Source: Chitinophagaceae bacterium
GTDB lineage: Bacteria > Bacteroidota > Bacteroidia > Chitinophagales > Chitinophagaceae
Reading direction: 5' to 3'
Length of the DNA stretch: 34,197 bases
NCBI GenBank assembly: GCA_025359725.1
Contig: JANYEX010000213.1
Coordinates: forward strand, 1-34,197
Each line of letters opens with the position of its first letter. Position 1 is the stretch's first letter. Made by a program: the position numbers and the translations under genes. The notes beneath the pieces are model-generated. The model was not told where the DNA came from. It did not search any database and saw only the letters and a program-made list of their open reading frames with translations. Shown here piece after piece: positions 24,596 to 33,881 of the stretch.

Positions 24596-24838
24596 CTAAA
24601 TGCTTACCGTTGCTTTAACATCTACTACCCCACCCTTAGCAACGATGCTCTCTCTCAAGGATTGTAAATCATTCTGCAGTTCTTTTATTCTTTTCTCCTG
24701 CATCTTGATGTCTTCTTCGTTGCTAGTATTGGTAATCTTACCTTCGTGAAACTTAATTTTCACTTGTACCATCTGCGTAATAATGTCTATTGCTTCATTT
24801 GCACTAAACTGACCTTGTATTAATGATAATGTACTCAT
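24596..24838 (-). CDS. Small coiled-coil protein of unknown function
   Basis: An 80-aa protein. It starts MSTLSLIQGQFSANEAIDII and contains a Lys/Glu-rich helical segment (about 40-70: EEDIKMQEKRIKELQNDLQS) with heptad-like spacing, ending in VDVKATVSI. No signal peptide or membrane helix. I know no function; the clean start, the charged coiled coil and the position between repeats and terminator support a real gene. It lies 89 bp downstream of icd on the same strand, separated by a palindrome. Confidence 0.75.
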   Translation of the reverse strand: MSTLSLIQGQFSANEAIDIITQMVQVKIKFHEGKITNTSNEEDIKMQEKRIKELQNDLQSLRESIVAKGGVVDVKATVSI

Positions 24839-24866
24839 AACTTTTTAATTGATAATTGATAAAATT

Positions 24867-24920
24867 TAGTGGTTAGTGATTAGTGAAAACTTATAATTTA
24901 TAACCAACAACTAACCACTA
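24867..24920. repeat. Palindromic 'TTAGTGGTTAG' intergenic repeat
   Basis: A perfect 10-bp stem TAGTGGTTAG/CTAACCACTA spans the gap between icd and the coiled-coil gene. It is kin to 17690-17724 and 5253-5279. It may cause partial termination after icd. Confidence 0.65.
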
Positions 24921-24927
24921 ACAACTG

Positions 24928-26364
24928 CTATTGTCCTTGCCCCAATGAGTATCCCGGTTTGCCGTCGAACTCGTATAGGTTTTCTGTTTTGATAACATCT
25001 ATTCCTACCCAAACAGATTTGGAAAGTAGCTTTATGATGTCTTCCTTATCTATAGTTTTCTTGTCGGCAGGTTTAAATCTGCAACGCCAGTGGTCTGTGC
25101 AGAATGTTTCCTCAAAACCTTCGGGCCAAACCTTTATACCTCTATTAGTAATCATGGATAGCTTTACTGCATCAGAACCTACTAGGCTAACTTTGTTTGC
25201 TAACTCGTCTGCATTCGTACCACGCCAGTGTACAAACAAATCTACCCCTACCAATTCCTTCTTAGCTGTTGGCTTGCGCTCGTACTTTGGCAATACTAAA
25301 GCACTACCCTTAGCGTAAGACACTGGTGTTAATAGCAAAGGCTTGTTACCTAGGTTAGCAATCACCGCCTTGGCAAAGTCGCTAGTACTTACCTTTTGCT
25401 TGCTTACGTTTTCTTTATAAATATCATACGTATGTAAGCCGTCTTCGATAGTTTTTAGCCATGCGTTCTGTACATTTTCTGCTACATCAGTTTGTCCAAT
25501 GTGGTTAAGCATCATGATAGCACCCTGCAACAAACCAGAAGGATTTGCCATATTTTGCCCAGCCCTACGTGGAGCCGAACCGTGGATAGCCTCGAACATA
25601 GCGCATTCCTCACCAATGTTTGCCGAACCTGCCAAGCCAACAGAGCCAGCAATCTGCGCAGCTACATCGGACAACACGTCACCATACAAATTGAGGGTTA
25701 CTATCACATCAAAGACCTCAGGTGTATCTGCCAACTTAGCCGCACCTATATCTATTATCCAATGTTCGTTTTCTATCTCTGGGTATTCTTTTGCGATCTC
25801 ATCAAACACCTGATGGAAAAGGCCATCGGTTTGTTTCATAATGTTATCCTTTGTAAAACAAGTCACCTTTTTTCTGCCATATTGCTTTGCATACTCAAAA
25901 GCATACCTAACAATCTTTTCGCAACCTGGACGGCTTATCAATTTAAGACATTGAACCACTTCATCCGTTTGTTGGTGTTCAATACCTGCATACAAATCTT
26001 CTTCGTTTTCCCTAACCATCACGATATCCATCTTAGGATGCTTGGTACTTACAAAAGGATGCAAACTGCTACAAGGGCGAACGTTTGAATAAAGTCCCAA
26101 GAACTTTCTGGTAGTCACGTTTAGGCTTTTGTATCCTCCACCTTGCGGTGTAGTGATAGGTGCTTTCAAAAAGATTTTGTTACGTCTGATAACATCCCAG
26201 GACTCTTTTGCAATACCCGAAGTGTTACCAGCCAAATAAACCTTTTCGCCTACTTCAATCTCGTCAATCTCAATTTTGGCACCTGCTGCTAAGATAATTT
26301 CTAGGGTGGCGTCCATAATCTCTGGCCCTATCCCATCTCCTTTTGCTACTGTAATTCGTTGCAT
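24928..26364 (-). CDS. icd: Isocitrate dehydrogenase (NADP-type, long form)
   Basis: A 478-aa TCA-cycle enzyme converting isocitrate to 2-oxoglutarate. Blocks: AKGDGIGPEIMDATLEIILA, ITTPQGGGYKSLNVTTRKFL (phospho-site region), LYSNVRPC, MVRENEEDLYAGIEH, TCFTKDNIMKQTDGLF, LYGDVLSDVAAQIAGSVGLA (metal Asp residues) and HGSAPRRAGQNMANP (coenzyme loop). The C-terminal extension of about 140 residues marks the long Thermus/Rickettsia-like form. The loop has Arg-Arg where the classic NADP enzyme has Lys-Tyr, so cofactor choice needs an assay. The track ORF starts 28 residues earlier (MANIIIINK...); I use the ATG at 26364 because family members begin MQRITVAKGDGIGPE and the longer start overlaps the regulator's control region. 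Confidence 0.95.
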   Translation of the reverse strand: MQRITVAKGDGIGPEIMDATLEIILAAGAKIEIDEIEVGEKVYLAGNTSGIAKESWDVIRRNKIFLKAPITTPQGGGYKSLNVTTRKFLGLYSNVRPCSSLHPFVSTKHPKMDIVMVRENEEDLYAGIEHQQTDEVVQCLKLISRPGCEKIVRYAFEYAKQYGRKKVTCFTKDNIMKQTDGLFHQVFDEIAKEYPEIENEHWIIDIGAAKLADTPEVFDVIVTLNLYGDVLSDVAAQIAGSVGLAGSANIGEECAMFEAIHGSAPRRAGQNMANPSGLLQGAIMMLNHIGQTDVAENVQNAWLKTIEDGLHTYDIYKENVSKQKVSTSDFAKAVIANLGNKPLLLTPVSYAKGSALVLPKYERKPTAKKELVGVDLFVHWRGTNADELANKVSLVGSDAVKLSMITNRGIKVWPEGFEETFCTDHWRCRFKPADKKTIDKEDIIKLLSKSVWVGIDVIKTENLYEFDGKPGYSLGQGQ

Positions 26365-26435
26365 AGTTTTATATTTATTTTGTTTTACTGATGCAAAAAT
26401 GTAGAGTAAAAATGATATACTTTTATTTATAATAA

Positions 26436-26450
26436 TTATGTTTGCCATAA
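26436..26450. promoter_or_regulatory. Candidate LysR-type operator between icd and the regulator gene
   Basis: TTATG-TTTGC-CATAA, an inverted repeat with 5-nt centre, fits the T-N11-A type of LysR box. It also contains TATGTTTG, a match to the TAnnTTTG -7 box for the regulator, 16 nt before its ATG. This would let the regulator control itself and perhaps icd. Confidence 0.45.
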
Positions 26451-26459
26451 ATAATTTTT

Positions 26460-27383
26460 ATGAATTATACTTTACACCAGTTACAAGTATTCTTAAAAGT
26501 GTGTCAGACAGAGAGTATCACCAAGGCGGCGGAAGAGCTTTACCTAACACAACCAGCAGTGTCGATACAACTAAGAAACTTACAAGATCAGTTCGAAATA
26601 CCGCTTACAGAAGTGGTAGGAAGGAAGCTTTATGTTACTGACTTTGGAAAAGAAATAGCTATTGCTGCTGAGAATATATTGAATGAAATTCATGCAATAA
26701 ACTATAAAACACAAGCATTTAAAGGTAAAGTATCGGGTAAGTTGAAGTTATCTATCGTTTCTACTGGGAAGTATATCATTCCTTATTTCCTATCTGATTT
26801 TTTAAAAAGAAATGAGGGAATAGAGCTACTAATGGATGTTACCAACAAAGCAAAAGTGATAGAGAGCTTGGGTAATAACGAAGTAGATTTTTCGATGGTA
26901 TCTGTATTGCCCAATGATATGAAAATAGAAAAGATAGAGCTGATGCAGAACAAATTGTACTTAGTGGGTAATAAAGAACACAAGCAAAAGAAGAAGATGA
27001 ATGATAAAAATATCTTTGAGAGCTTACCGCTTATCTATAGAGAACTAGGTTCTGGAACGAGGCACGTAATGGAAAGATATATTGACCAGAATAGTTTACC
27101 TGTACGAAAAAAGATGGAGCTTACATCTAACGAGGCAGTAAAACAAGCGGTTGTCGCAGGGTTAGGATATTCCATTATGCCATTGATAGGATTAAAAAAT
27201 GAATTACTTAATGGCGATTTGCATATAATACCTGTTAAAGGTTTTCCTATTATAAGTACGTGGAATCTTATCTGGCTAAAGGGGAAGAACTTCTCACCTG
27301 CTGCGGCTGCCTTTTTGAATTATATAAAAGATGAAAAAGATAAAATCATTAAAGAAAGGTTCGATTGGTTCGAGAAATATTAA
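26460..27383 (+). CDS. LysR-family transcriptional regulator
   Basis: A 307-aa regulator. The winged helix-turn-helix spans about residues 1-60 (LHQLQVFLKVCQTESITKAA, LYLTQPAVSIQLRNLQDQFE). The periplasmic-binding-like effector domain follows from about 90 (KLSIVSTGKYIIPYFL). It resembles the CbbR/CysB-like branch in its start, but the effector cannot be named. It is transcribed away from icd with 95 bp between start codons, the typical LysR arrangement, so icd or its own gene is the likely target. Confidence 0.93.
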   Translation: MNYTLHQLQVFLKVCQTESITKAAEELYLTQPAVSIQLRNLQDQFEIPLTEVVGRKLYVTDFGKEIAIAAENILNEIHAINYKTQAFKGKVSGKLKLSIVSTGKYIIPYFLSDFLKRNEGIELLMDVTNKAKVIESLGNNEVDFSMVSVLPNDMKIEKIELMQNKLYLVGNKEHKQKKKMNDKNIFESLPLIYRELGSGTRHVMERYIDQNSLPVRKKMELTSNEAVKQAVVAGLGYSIMPLIGLKNELLNGDLHIIPVKGFPIISTWNLIWLKGKNFSPAAAAFLNYIKDEKDKIIKERFDWFEKY

Positions 27384-27550
27384 TATGAGTATAACAATTG
27401 ATATTGGGTAGAACCTTTTTATAACTAGGTACGTTAATTATACTACAACAACATATCAGTTAACTGATTTATGTCCTTTATACCTATCTTTTATAAGTTT
27501 TAATTATTTACGAAAGTGAAGAGTTGCAACGATAACCCTATTTTTGAATT

Positions 27551-30043
27551 ATGTTGAGAGTTCTATTTAAAATATTTATATTAATCTTACTATTTATATC
27601 GTTCGTTCCCTCTTCTTTCTCACAAAGAAAAGTAATTATGGGAAGGATATTAGACAAACAAAGTGATGAACCCTTACCCTTCGCATCAGCCAAATTTAAA
27701 TTGACTAATAAAGGTGTACTAACAGATTCTGCGGGTAAATTTATACTTGAAGTTGATAATCTTTACCCAAAAGATTCATTGATAATTAGTAGCGTCGGTT
27801 ATTCATCAACTGCAATTAGTGTAGCAACGTTTGCAGATAGCGTACAGCTAACCTGTAAGCTAGAAGTACAGCGATCTGCAACAGAAGCGATTGTAAAAAC
27901 AAAATACAATAGGGCTTTGTGGTTTTGGAAAAGGATAATGAAATATAAACCTCTTAACGATAAAACACGCTGGGATAATTACAGCTACGAGATTTATAAT
28001 AAACTTGAGGTTGACTTAGAGAATATTAATACAAAAAAACTAAGCAAGAATATATTGCTTAAACCCTTGAATTTTGTATTTGATTACATTGATTCTACCT
28101 CGGAAGAAAAACCATTTCTGCCTGCTTATATAACCGAGACACTTTCGGATTATTACTATCAGAAGAATCCACACAAGGCTAGAGAACTGATAAAAGCAAC
28201 ACGCACAAACGGAATAGACAACGAAAGCATTATCAAACAGCTTGGCGGATTGTATCAGAATATTAATGTGTTTAACAACTCGATACCTGTTTTTAACAGA
28301 GAGTTTGTAAGCCCTTTCAGTACCAATGCTCCCAACTTTTATAGCTATAAATTACTAGACACGCAGTACCTAAATAAACGGAGACTTGTCCATCTACGCA
28401 TTACCCCAAAAAGAAGAGGCGATGATGTGTTTGAGGGTGATTGTTGGGTGCATGATACAAGCTTTGCCATACAAAAGATTACACTTCGACCCGCATTTGA
28501 TGCCAATATCAACTTTCTTAGTGGGCTATCTATCATTCAGGAATTTAGGATGATTAATGATAGTACATGGTTCCTTTATAAAGATAAATTTGTAGCAGAC
28601 ATAGCCCCTATTGGCAAGAAAAGTCTTGCGCTAAAGGGAAGGAAAACAGCTACCTATAAAAATGTATTGGTTAATTCAGATTCAGTAACGCACGAGTTGG
28701 ACAAATCGAAGTTAACAGAAGTAGTAAATCTAGGAAAGGACTATGTGAATGAATCGGATAGTTTCTGGACTGCAAACAGGCATGAAGAACTAAGTAAAAG
28801 TGAGAAATCGGTTTATAAACTGCTAGATACCCTGGAAAGGAACAAAAGTTATATACATTATAGAAATACCCTAGACTTTCTTACGAGAGGAACAAGAGAT
28901 ATTGGAAACATAAGGATTGGTCCGTGGTTTTATTGGCTTAGTGGCAACCCTTGGGAAGGCACTAGAGCGCGCTTCGACCTAGCCACAAATAGAGGATTCA
29001 ATAAACATCTATACTTGCATGGATATGCGGCTTATGGAACTAAAGACGAAACATTAAAGGGGAAAGGTGAGGTCAAATATGTTTTTGGAAGAGAACCATG
29101 GGGGTATATTTCTGGTAGTTACAGGAACGACTTGGATAATGGGCAGGTATATTATGATCAGTTTGGTACAGATAACGTGTTTGCTACTCTATTTAGAAGA
29201 CCGGGGATACCTTACAAATTTCAACAATCGGAAGAAAAGAGGCTAGAGTATTATCAGGAAACAAACAGAAACTTTGGTATTGGATTATCTGCATCCAGTA
29301 AGCAATATACTGCTTTGGAAAACTTGCCAACAAAGGATATGTTTCCTACTAAATCTGGACTACCTTTTAATTCGTTTGAAGCTACCTTAAAGTTTAGATA
29401 TGCTTATGCAGAAAGAACCTTGGAAGATAATTTCAACAGGATTTCTCTAGGTAGTGATAAACCAATATTCCAATTGCAATACACCCATGCTTTTAAGAAT
29501 GTGCTGCAAAGTAGTTACACTTACGATAAAGTAGATTTCTCTGTTTCTGATTATGTAAATCTTAGTCCTTATGGTAGTTTATACTATAATTTCTTTGGTG
29601 GTAAGATATATGGTGCTGTACCCTATAATTTCCTACAGATAATGCCGGGCAATGAATTACTTTACTATAATAAGTATGCCTTTAACCTTATGAATAGGTT
29701 TGAGTTTATTGCCGATTCTTACGCTGGCTTTAACTTTGAACATAAGATTGGCAGTGGAATCTTTAAGTACATTCCGCTTACTAGAGCACTTAAATGGAGA
29801 CAATTCTGGAGTGCTAAGGGAGTTGTAGGAAGCCTTTCAAATCAGAATCAACAATTAAACTTTGTAGGAAACTATCCTTACAGAAGCCTTAATGGTAAGA
29901 TGTATATGGAACTAGGAACAGGCGTAGATAATATCCTTAAAGTGTTTAGACTCGATTTGGTTTGGCGTGTATTACCAACAGGTGCATCTACACAAGCAAT
30001 TAACAGGTTTGGTGTTTTTGGAAGTGTACGGTTTACATTCTAA
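27551..30043 (+). CDS. DUF5686/CarboxypepD_reg-like outer-membrane protein
   Basis: An 830-aa protein with a signal peptide (1-25, ...PSSFSQ). Residues about 27-105 form a carboxypeptidase-regulatory-like beta-sandwich (GRILDKQSDEPLPFASAKFK, ending SVGYSSTAISV). The rest is the DUF5686 family: KYNRALWFWKRIMKYKPLND, then a beta-strand-rich half ending GVFGSVRFTF with the C-terminal Phe typical of outer-membrane barrels. Members are common in Bacteroidota and often neighbour TonB systems, but their function is unsettled. No partner is adjacent here; the downstream two-component genes point the other way. Confidence 0.9.
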   Translation: MLRVLFKIFILILLFISFVPSSFSQRKVIMGRILDKQSDEPLPFASAKFKLTNKGVLTDSAGKFILEVDNLYPKDSLIISSVGYSSTAISVATFADSVQLTCKLEVQRSATEAIVKTKYNRALWFWKRIMKYKPLNDKTRWDNYSYEIYNKLEVDLENINTKKLSKNILLKPLNFVFDYIDSTSEEKPFLPAYITETLSDYYYQKNPHKARELIKATRTNGIDNESIIKQLGGLYQNINVFNNSIPVFNREFVSPFSTNAPNFYSYKLLDTQYLNKRRLVHLRITPKRRGDDVFEGDCWVHDTSFAIQKITLRPAFDANINFLSGLSIIQEFRMINDSTWFLYKDKFVADIAPIGKKSLALKGRKTATYKNVLVNSDSVTHELDKSKLTEVVNLGKDYVNESDSFWTANRHEELSKSEKSVYKLLDTLERNKSYIHYRNTLDFLTRGTRDIGNIRIGPWFYWLSGNPWEGTRARFDLATNRGFNKHLYLHGYAAYGTKDETLKGKGEVKYVFGREPWGYISGSYRNDLDNGQVYYDQFGTDNVFATLFRRPGIPYKFQQSEEKRLEYYQETNRNFGIGLSASSKQYTALENLPTKDMFPTKSGLPFNSFEATLKFRYAYAERTLEDNFNRISLGSDKPIFQLQYTHAFKNVLQSSYTYDKVDFSVSDYVNLSPYGSLYYNFFGGKIYGAVPYNFLQIMPGNELLYYNKYAFNLMNRFEFIADSYAGFNFEHKIGSGIFKYIPLTRALKWRQFWSAKGVVGSLSNQNQQLNFVGNYPYRSLNGKMYMELGTGVDNILKVFRLDLVWRVLPTGASTQAINRFGVFGSVRFTF

Positions 30044-30053
30044 AATAAATCTC

Positions 30054-30516
30054 TTATAAAGGAGCGTCTCTTTTATTAATTGTAGGTAGTTGTACTGCTG
30101 ACCAGTAATCAATGATTTTTCCTATCTCATTTATAAATTGATCTACCTCAACAGACTTCGTCATAAAAGCACTTGCATAATTCTGATAGGCCAAGTTAAT
30201 ATCATTTTCATAAGATGAGGTTGTCAATATAATTACAGGTATATGCTTTAAACTTTCGGTGGTTTTAATGTTCGGTGGTTTTAATGTATTGAAGTACCTC
30301 ATGTCCATTTCTTTTTGGTAAGTTTATATCTAGAAATATAAAATCGGGGTAATCTACATTAGCATCTTCATTCAGATTATTAAGAAAACTAATAGCCTCA
30401 TCACCATCAGTAACAACACTAACTTTTCTTATTTTCTTTGTTTCATCTAAGGCTTCTCTTGTAAGGAATATATCGCCTTCGTTATCTTCAACCAATAGGA
30501 TATGCAACTGTTTCAT
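30054..30516 (-). pseudogene. Single-domain response regulator, frameshifted by a 16-bp tandem duplication
   Basis: Track ORFs 30265-30516 and 30054-30308 are two halves of one gene. Deleting one of the two 16-bp copies at 30255-30286 restores a single 148-aa receiver protein with sensible length and sequence across the joint (LQYIKTTESLKHIPVIILTT). It has Glu10/Asp11 acid residues, phospho-acceptor Asp63 (FLDINLPKRNG), the conserved Thr (LTTSS) and Lys (FMTKS). It is a Rcp1/CheY-like receiver without an output domain. Its ATG overlaps the kinase stop by 1 bp, so it is translationally coupled to the kinase. The lesion could be reverted by slippage. Confidence 0.92.
30255..30286. repeat. Perfect 16-bp tandem duplication
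   Basis: TTCGGTGGTTTTAATG occurs twice back to back with no mismatch (30255-30270 and 30271-30286). 16 is not a multiple of 3, so it shifts the frame of the response regulator. Confidence 0.97.
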
Positions 30517-33500
30517 TACTTGCTCTTTTGAATTGTAAAATAAAATTCACTACCCTTCCCTTCCTCAGACTCAACCCAAATCTTTCCGCCCCAACCTTCA
30601 ATTATCTTTTTAGTAACTGCCAATCCTACACCAGTACCAGAAAATTCGTTCTTATTATGCAACCTTTGGAAAATTACAAAGATTTTATCATAGAACTGCT
30701 TATTAATTCCTATTCCATTATCTTTAACAGCAAACTTCCAATAATTTCTAGATTCTTCCACCGATATATCAATCGCTGTTGGCACATCAGGTTTGGAATA
30801 CTTTAAGGCATTGCCAATTAGATTCTGGAATATCTGTCGAAAAGGAACCTTACAAGCATAGACATCAGGAAGTTTGCTAACCGTTATTGTTGCTTTGTTT
30901 TCCTTTATCTTTTCACCCAATAGCAGCTCTATCTCGGAGATCAACTCGTTCAAATTTACATTTTCTTCCTTATCGCCCGTACGCCCTACTCTAGAAAACT
31001 CGAGCAAATCTAATATTATCTGCCGCATCCGCATGGCACCATCAACTGCAAAATGAATGTATTTCTTACCATTTTCGTCAATAATATCAGCATACTTTCT
31101 TTCTATCAGTGATAGAAAGGAAGTAACCATCCTTAGTGGCTCTTGCAAGTCATGGGATGCTATGTAAGCAAACTGCTCCAACTCTATATTAGACTTAGTT
31201 AGTTCTTCGGCCTTACTTAAAAGCTGTGTATTTAATTCTTCTAATTCAGTAGTAGATTTTTTCAAATCTGTAATATCTTTAGTTGCCCCAATCATCCTAA
31301 CTGCCTTCCCTTCCTCGTTACGAATTACATAACCCTTGTCATACACATAAGCATAGTTTCCATCGGCTCTCAAGAACCGATATTCAACCTCTAGGTAATA
31401 CTCATTCGGATTATTTAATACTTCCTTATGTAACGCTTTCAATCCTGGTAAGTCATTCGGATGCACCAGCTTTATCCATGACAAACCATAATCTTTACCT
31501 TGGCTGTTATCATACCCAAACAAACTTTTAAAACCCTCACCAGTTCTTGTTACCACACCCGTAGTAATATCCCAATCCCAAATAGAGTCATGCGTTGCCT
31601 TGGCCACTAAATCATATCGCTCATTACTTTCCCTAATTGCAGTCTCCGCTTTCTTTCGTTCAGTTATATCTCTAGTAACATTGGATGCACCTATTATATT
31701 CCCCTCAATATTATGTAATGGTGACACCGTAAGCGATACGCTTATCACACTTCCATCCTTTTTTAATCTTTCTGTTTCATAATGTTCAAATGCCTCGCCT
31801 CTTTTTATCTTTTCTATTATACCTTTCTCTTCATCCAATAAGTATTCTGGAATAATTAATGAAATATTCTTACCAATAACTTCCTCGGGTGTGTAGCTAA
31901 ATATTTTCTCTGCCCCCTTATTCCAGCTTGTTATAATGCTATCCAAAGTTTTACTGATGATGGCGTCGTCGGATGAATCTACAATGGAAACAAACAATGC
32001 CTTACGTTCTTCCTCCTGCCTTTGTGCAGTTACATCTCTTTGAATGGCAACCCAATGCGTGTACCATCCTTTTTCATCTGCCACTGGTGTAACAGAAATA
32101 TTCATCCACATCTCTTCCCCATTCTTCTTATAGTTAAGAACAGTAATTTCTGCTGGCTTCCATTGGCGTATTGCTTCGCCAAACTTTTTCACTTTTGCTT
32201 TATCGGTTTTTGCTCCTTGCAATAACCTAGGCGAGTTTCCTATCACTTCCTCAAAAGTATATCCCGTAACTTTGGTATAAGCTTCGTTTATAAATACAAT
32301 CCTTGGCCCCGGCTCATCAAATGGTTCTGCCTCGGTTACTACTATAATATCATTTGTGTGGGTAACAACAGATTTAAACAATTTCAATCTAAGCTCTTCT
32401 TGCTTTTGTTGGGTAACATCTAGCACTGTAGAAATCATTAAATCTTGCGAGAACAAAGGAATATTCTTTGCATTGATAATCCTTTGTTCGCCCTTATTAG
32501 TCGTCACCTTTACATGATTCCATTGCATCCTTTCGGGGTCTCCACTGGCTATATCTTCAAGTATTTGTTTGGTAATCTCATTGCGATAGTTTTCTTCGGG
32601 ATAAACTTTAGCAAAAAAGGAAGGAATATCATCAAAGTCCTCATTATCCCACCCATATATTTCGGAAAACTTATCATTTATCAAGGTTGCCTTGCCATCA
32701 CTAATCTTATTTACCGCAATACCAATAGGAATATTCTGCAAGATAGTTTCTATAAAGTTATTTCTATCTCTGAGTGTTTCTATCGTTTCCCTAAGCATCA
32801 TTTCCATCTGCCTAGCACCAGTTATATTCTGGCTTAACCCAGTAATTTTTTCTATCTCGCCCTCTGCATTCCTTACTGAAACACCCGTTGTTAATACATT
32901 TATCACTTCGCCATCACGCCTTATAATCCTGCGTTCTATTCGGTAAAGACTTCCTGTTTTTAGAATTTGTATGAAAGAATTATAAGAAAGTTCCCTATCG
33001 TCTGGATGAATAATTTCTATTGCTTTTTCTATGGTTGGTGCAAATGATTGCGGCTCGTAACCACACATCCTAAAGTATTCGTCAGACCAATGCAGTTCGT
33101 CAGTATCAATATTGTATTCCCAAGTACTTGTTTTTGTGGGCATAAACATGTTATCCAACAATTCTTTTGTGCTGATTGCCGCTTGTTCAAATAGGTTTTT
33201 CTTTTGTTGCAGTAATATCTTTTCTGTAACATCTTTTACCGTATGAATGATAGATTCTACCTCTCCATCATCATCCAACACAGGTACATTTTCAGAATCC
33301 CAATACCGGAGTTCAAACTTGTCCGAGCCCCTTACTGGTATATCATATTTTTGGGTAGCCATTTCGTGTGGCTTCTTGGTAGCAACAACTGTATGTAAAG
33401 AATTGCTCAGATTAGAAACACCATCGGCAGTTATATCTGCTTTATTATCTGGGAATGCCTCAAAAATTCCTTTACCAATAAGGTCTTCCTCATTGGTGCG

Positions 33501-33605
33501 AGTAGCAGTAAGGTAAGCGATGTTGACATCGGTAATAGTAAAATGCGGTGCGTTGGGTAGCAACAACAAACAAGGCAGTGGGGTAACCTTAAATAATTTG
33601 TTCAT
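30516..33605 (-). CDS. Cytoplasmic six-PAS sensor histidine kinase
   Basis: A 1029-aa kinase with no signal peptide or transmembrane helix. Six PAS domains follow in order (about 6-130, 150-270, 285-400, 405-535, 540-665, 675-800), several ending in the D(V/I)T... linker. PAS 4 has a LOV-like GNSPRLLQGAKTD block but lacks the photo-reactive Cys. The HisKA domain has His818 in YIASHDLQEPLRM, as in phytochrome-type kinases. The ATPase domain has Asn932 (NLIGNALKYSK), DNGIGI and GTGVGLAVTKK. It should autophosphorylate on His818 and pass phosphate to the response regulator that overlaps its stop codon (currently frameshifted). The signal is unknown; soluble PAS stacks often bind haem, flavin or small ligands. 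Confidence 0.94.
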   Translation of the reverse strand: MNKLFKVTPLPCLLLLPNAPHFTITDVNIAYLTATRTNEEDLIGKGIFEAFPDNKADITADGVSNLSNSLHTVVATKKPHEMATQKYDIPVRGSDKFELRYWDSENVPVLDDDGEVESIIHTVKDVTEKILLQQKKNLFEQAAISTKELLDNMFMPTKTSTWEYNIDTDELHWSDEYFRMCGYEPQSFAPTIEKAIEIIHPDDRELSYNSFIQILKTGSLYRIERRIIRRDGEVINVLTTGVSVRNAEGEIEKITGLSQNITGARQMEMMLRETIETLRDRNNFIETILQNIPIGIAVNKISDGKATLINDKFSEIYGWDNEDFDDIPSFFAKVYPEENYRNEITKQILEDIASGDPERMQWNHVKVTTNKGEQRIINAKNIPLFSQDLMISTVLDVTQQKQEELRLKLFKSVVTHTNDIIVVTEAEPFDEPGPRIVFINEAYTKVTGYTFEEVIGNSPRLLQGAKTDKAKVKKFGEAIRQWKPAEITVLNYKKNGEEMWMNISVTPVADEKGWYTHWVAIQRDVTAQRQEEERKALFVSIVDSSDDAIISKTLDSIITSWNKGAEKIFSYTPEEVIGKNISLIIPEYLLDEEKGIIEKIKRGEAFEHYETERLKKDGSVISVSLTVSPLHNIEGNIIGASNVTRDITERKKAETAIRESNERYDLVAKATHDSIWDWDITTGVVTRTGEGFKSLFGYDNSQGKDYGLSWIKLVHPNDLPGLKALHKEVLNNPNEYYLEVEYRFLRADGNYAYVYDKGYVIRNEEGKAVRMIGATKDITDLKKSTTELEELNTQLLSKAEELTKSNIELEQFAYIASHDLQEPLRMVTSFLSLIERKYADIIDENGKKYIHFAVDGAMRMRQIILDLLEFSRVGRTGDKEENVNLNELISEIELLLGEKIKENKATITVSKLPDVYACKVPFRQIFQNLIGNALKYSKPDVPTAIDISVEESRNYWKFAVKDNGIGINKQFYDKIFVIFQRLHNKNEFSGTGVGLAVTKKIIEGWGGKIWVESEEGKGSEFYFTIQKSK

Positions 33606-33880
33606 AACAGAAATTTAGCAAATACATCAGTCCTAAGGGCAAGCTCTTATGATTCGGACTTTCAAACCACCGTACTTTTATTAAGTAGAGTACTTTTAAG
33701 GAAACATTTATTGTTGCAAGCTTATCTATCAACACGCAATGATACTCGTTCTATAACAGTGAGGCGAAGTTATCCCAAAAAGCTAATCTTTTAGTATAAT
33801 CATTCATTTAAGGGGGCAAAAAGAAAACCTCAAGTAGGGGGATTTACTTATTAAATCATTAAAATTTTGGTTCAAACAAT
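33606..33880. other. Leader region of the kinase gene
   Basis: No ORF. It should contain the kinase promoter, but no TTTG-N19-21-TAnnTTTG match stands out (ATGTATTTGC near the start is a weak candidate). Short G-rich runs (AAGGGGGC, TAGGGGGA) occur near 33810-33842. Confidence 0.35.
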
Positions 33881-33881
33881 C

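Noticed and set aside
25492-26088. Plus-strand 198-aa ORF
   Set aside because: Antisense to isocitrate dehydrogenase; a shadow with no recognisable domain.
26365-26448. 28-residue N-terminal extension of isocitrate dehydrogenase
   Set aside because: It overlaps the divergent promoter and operator-like palindrome, and the family starts at MQRITVAKGDG.
27539-27546. TATTTTTG as a -7 box for the DUF5686 gene
   Set aside because: It matches TAnnTTTG but lies 4 nt before the ATG and has no TTTG at the right distance.
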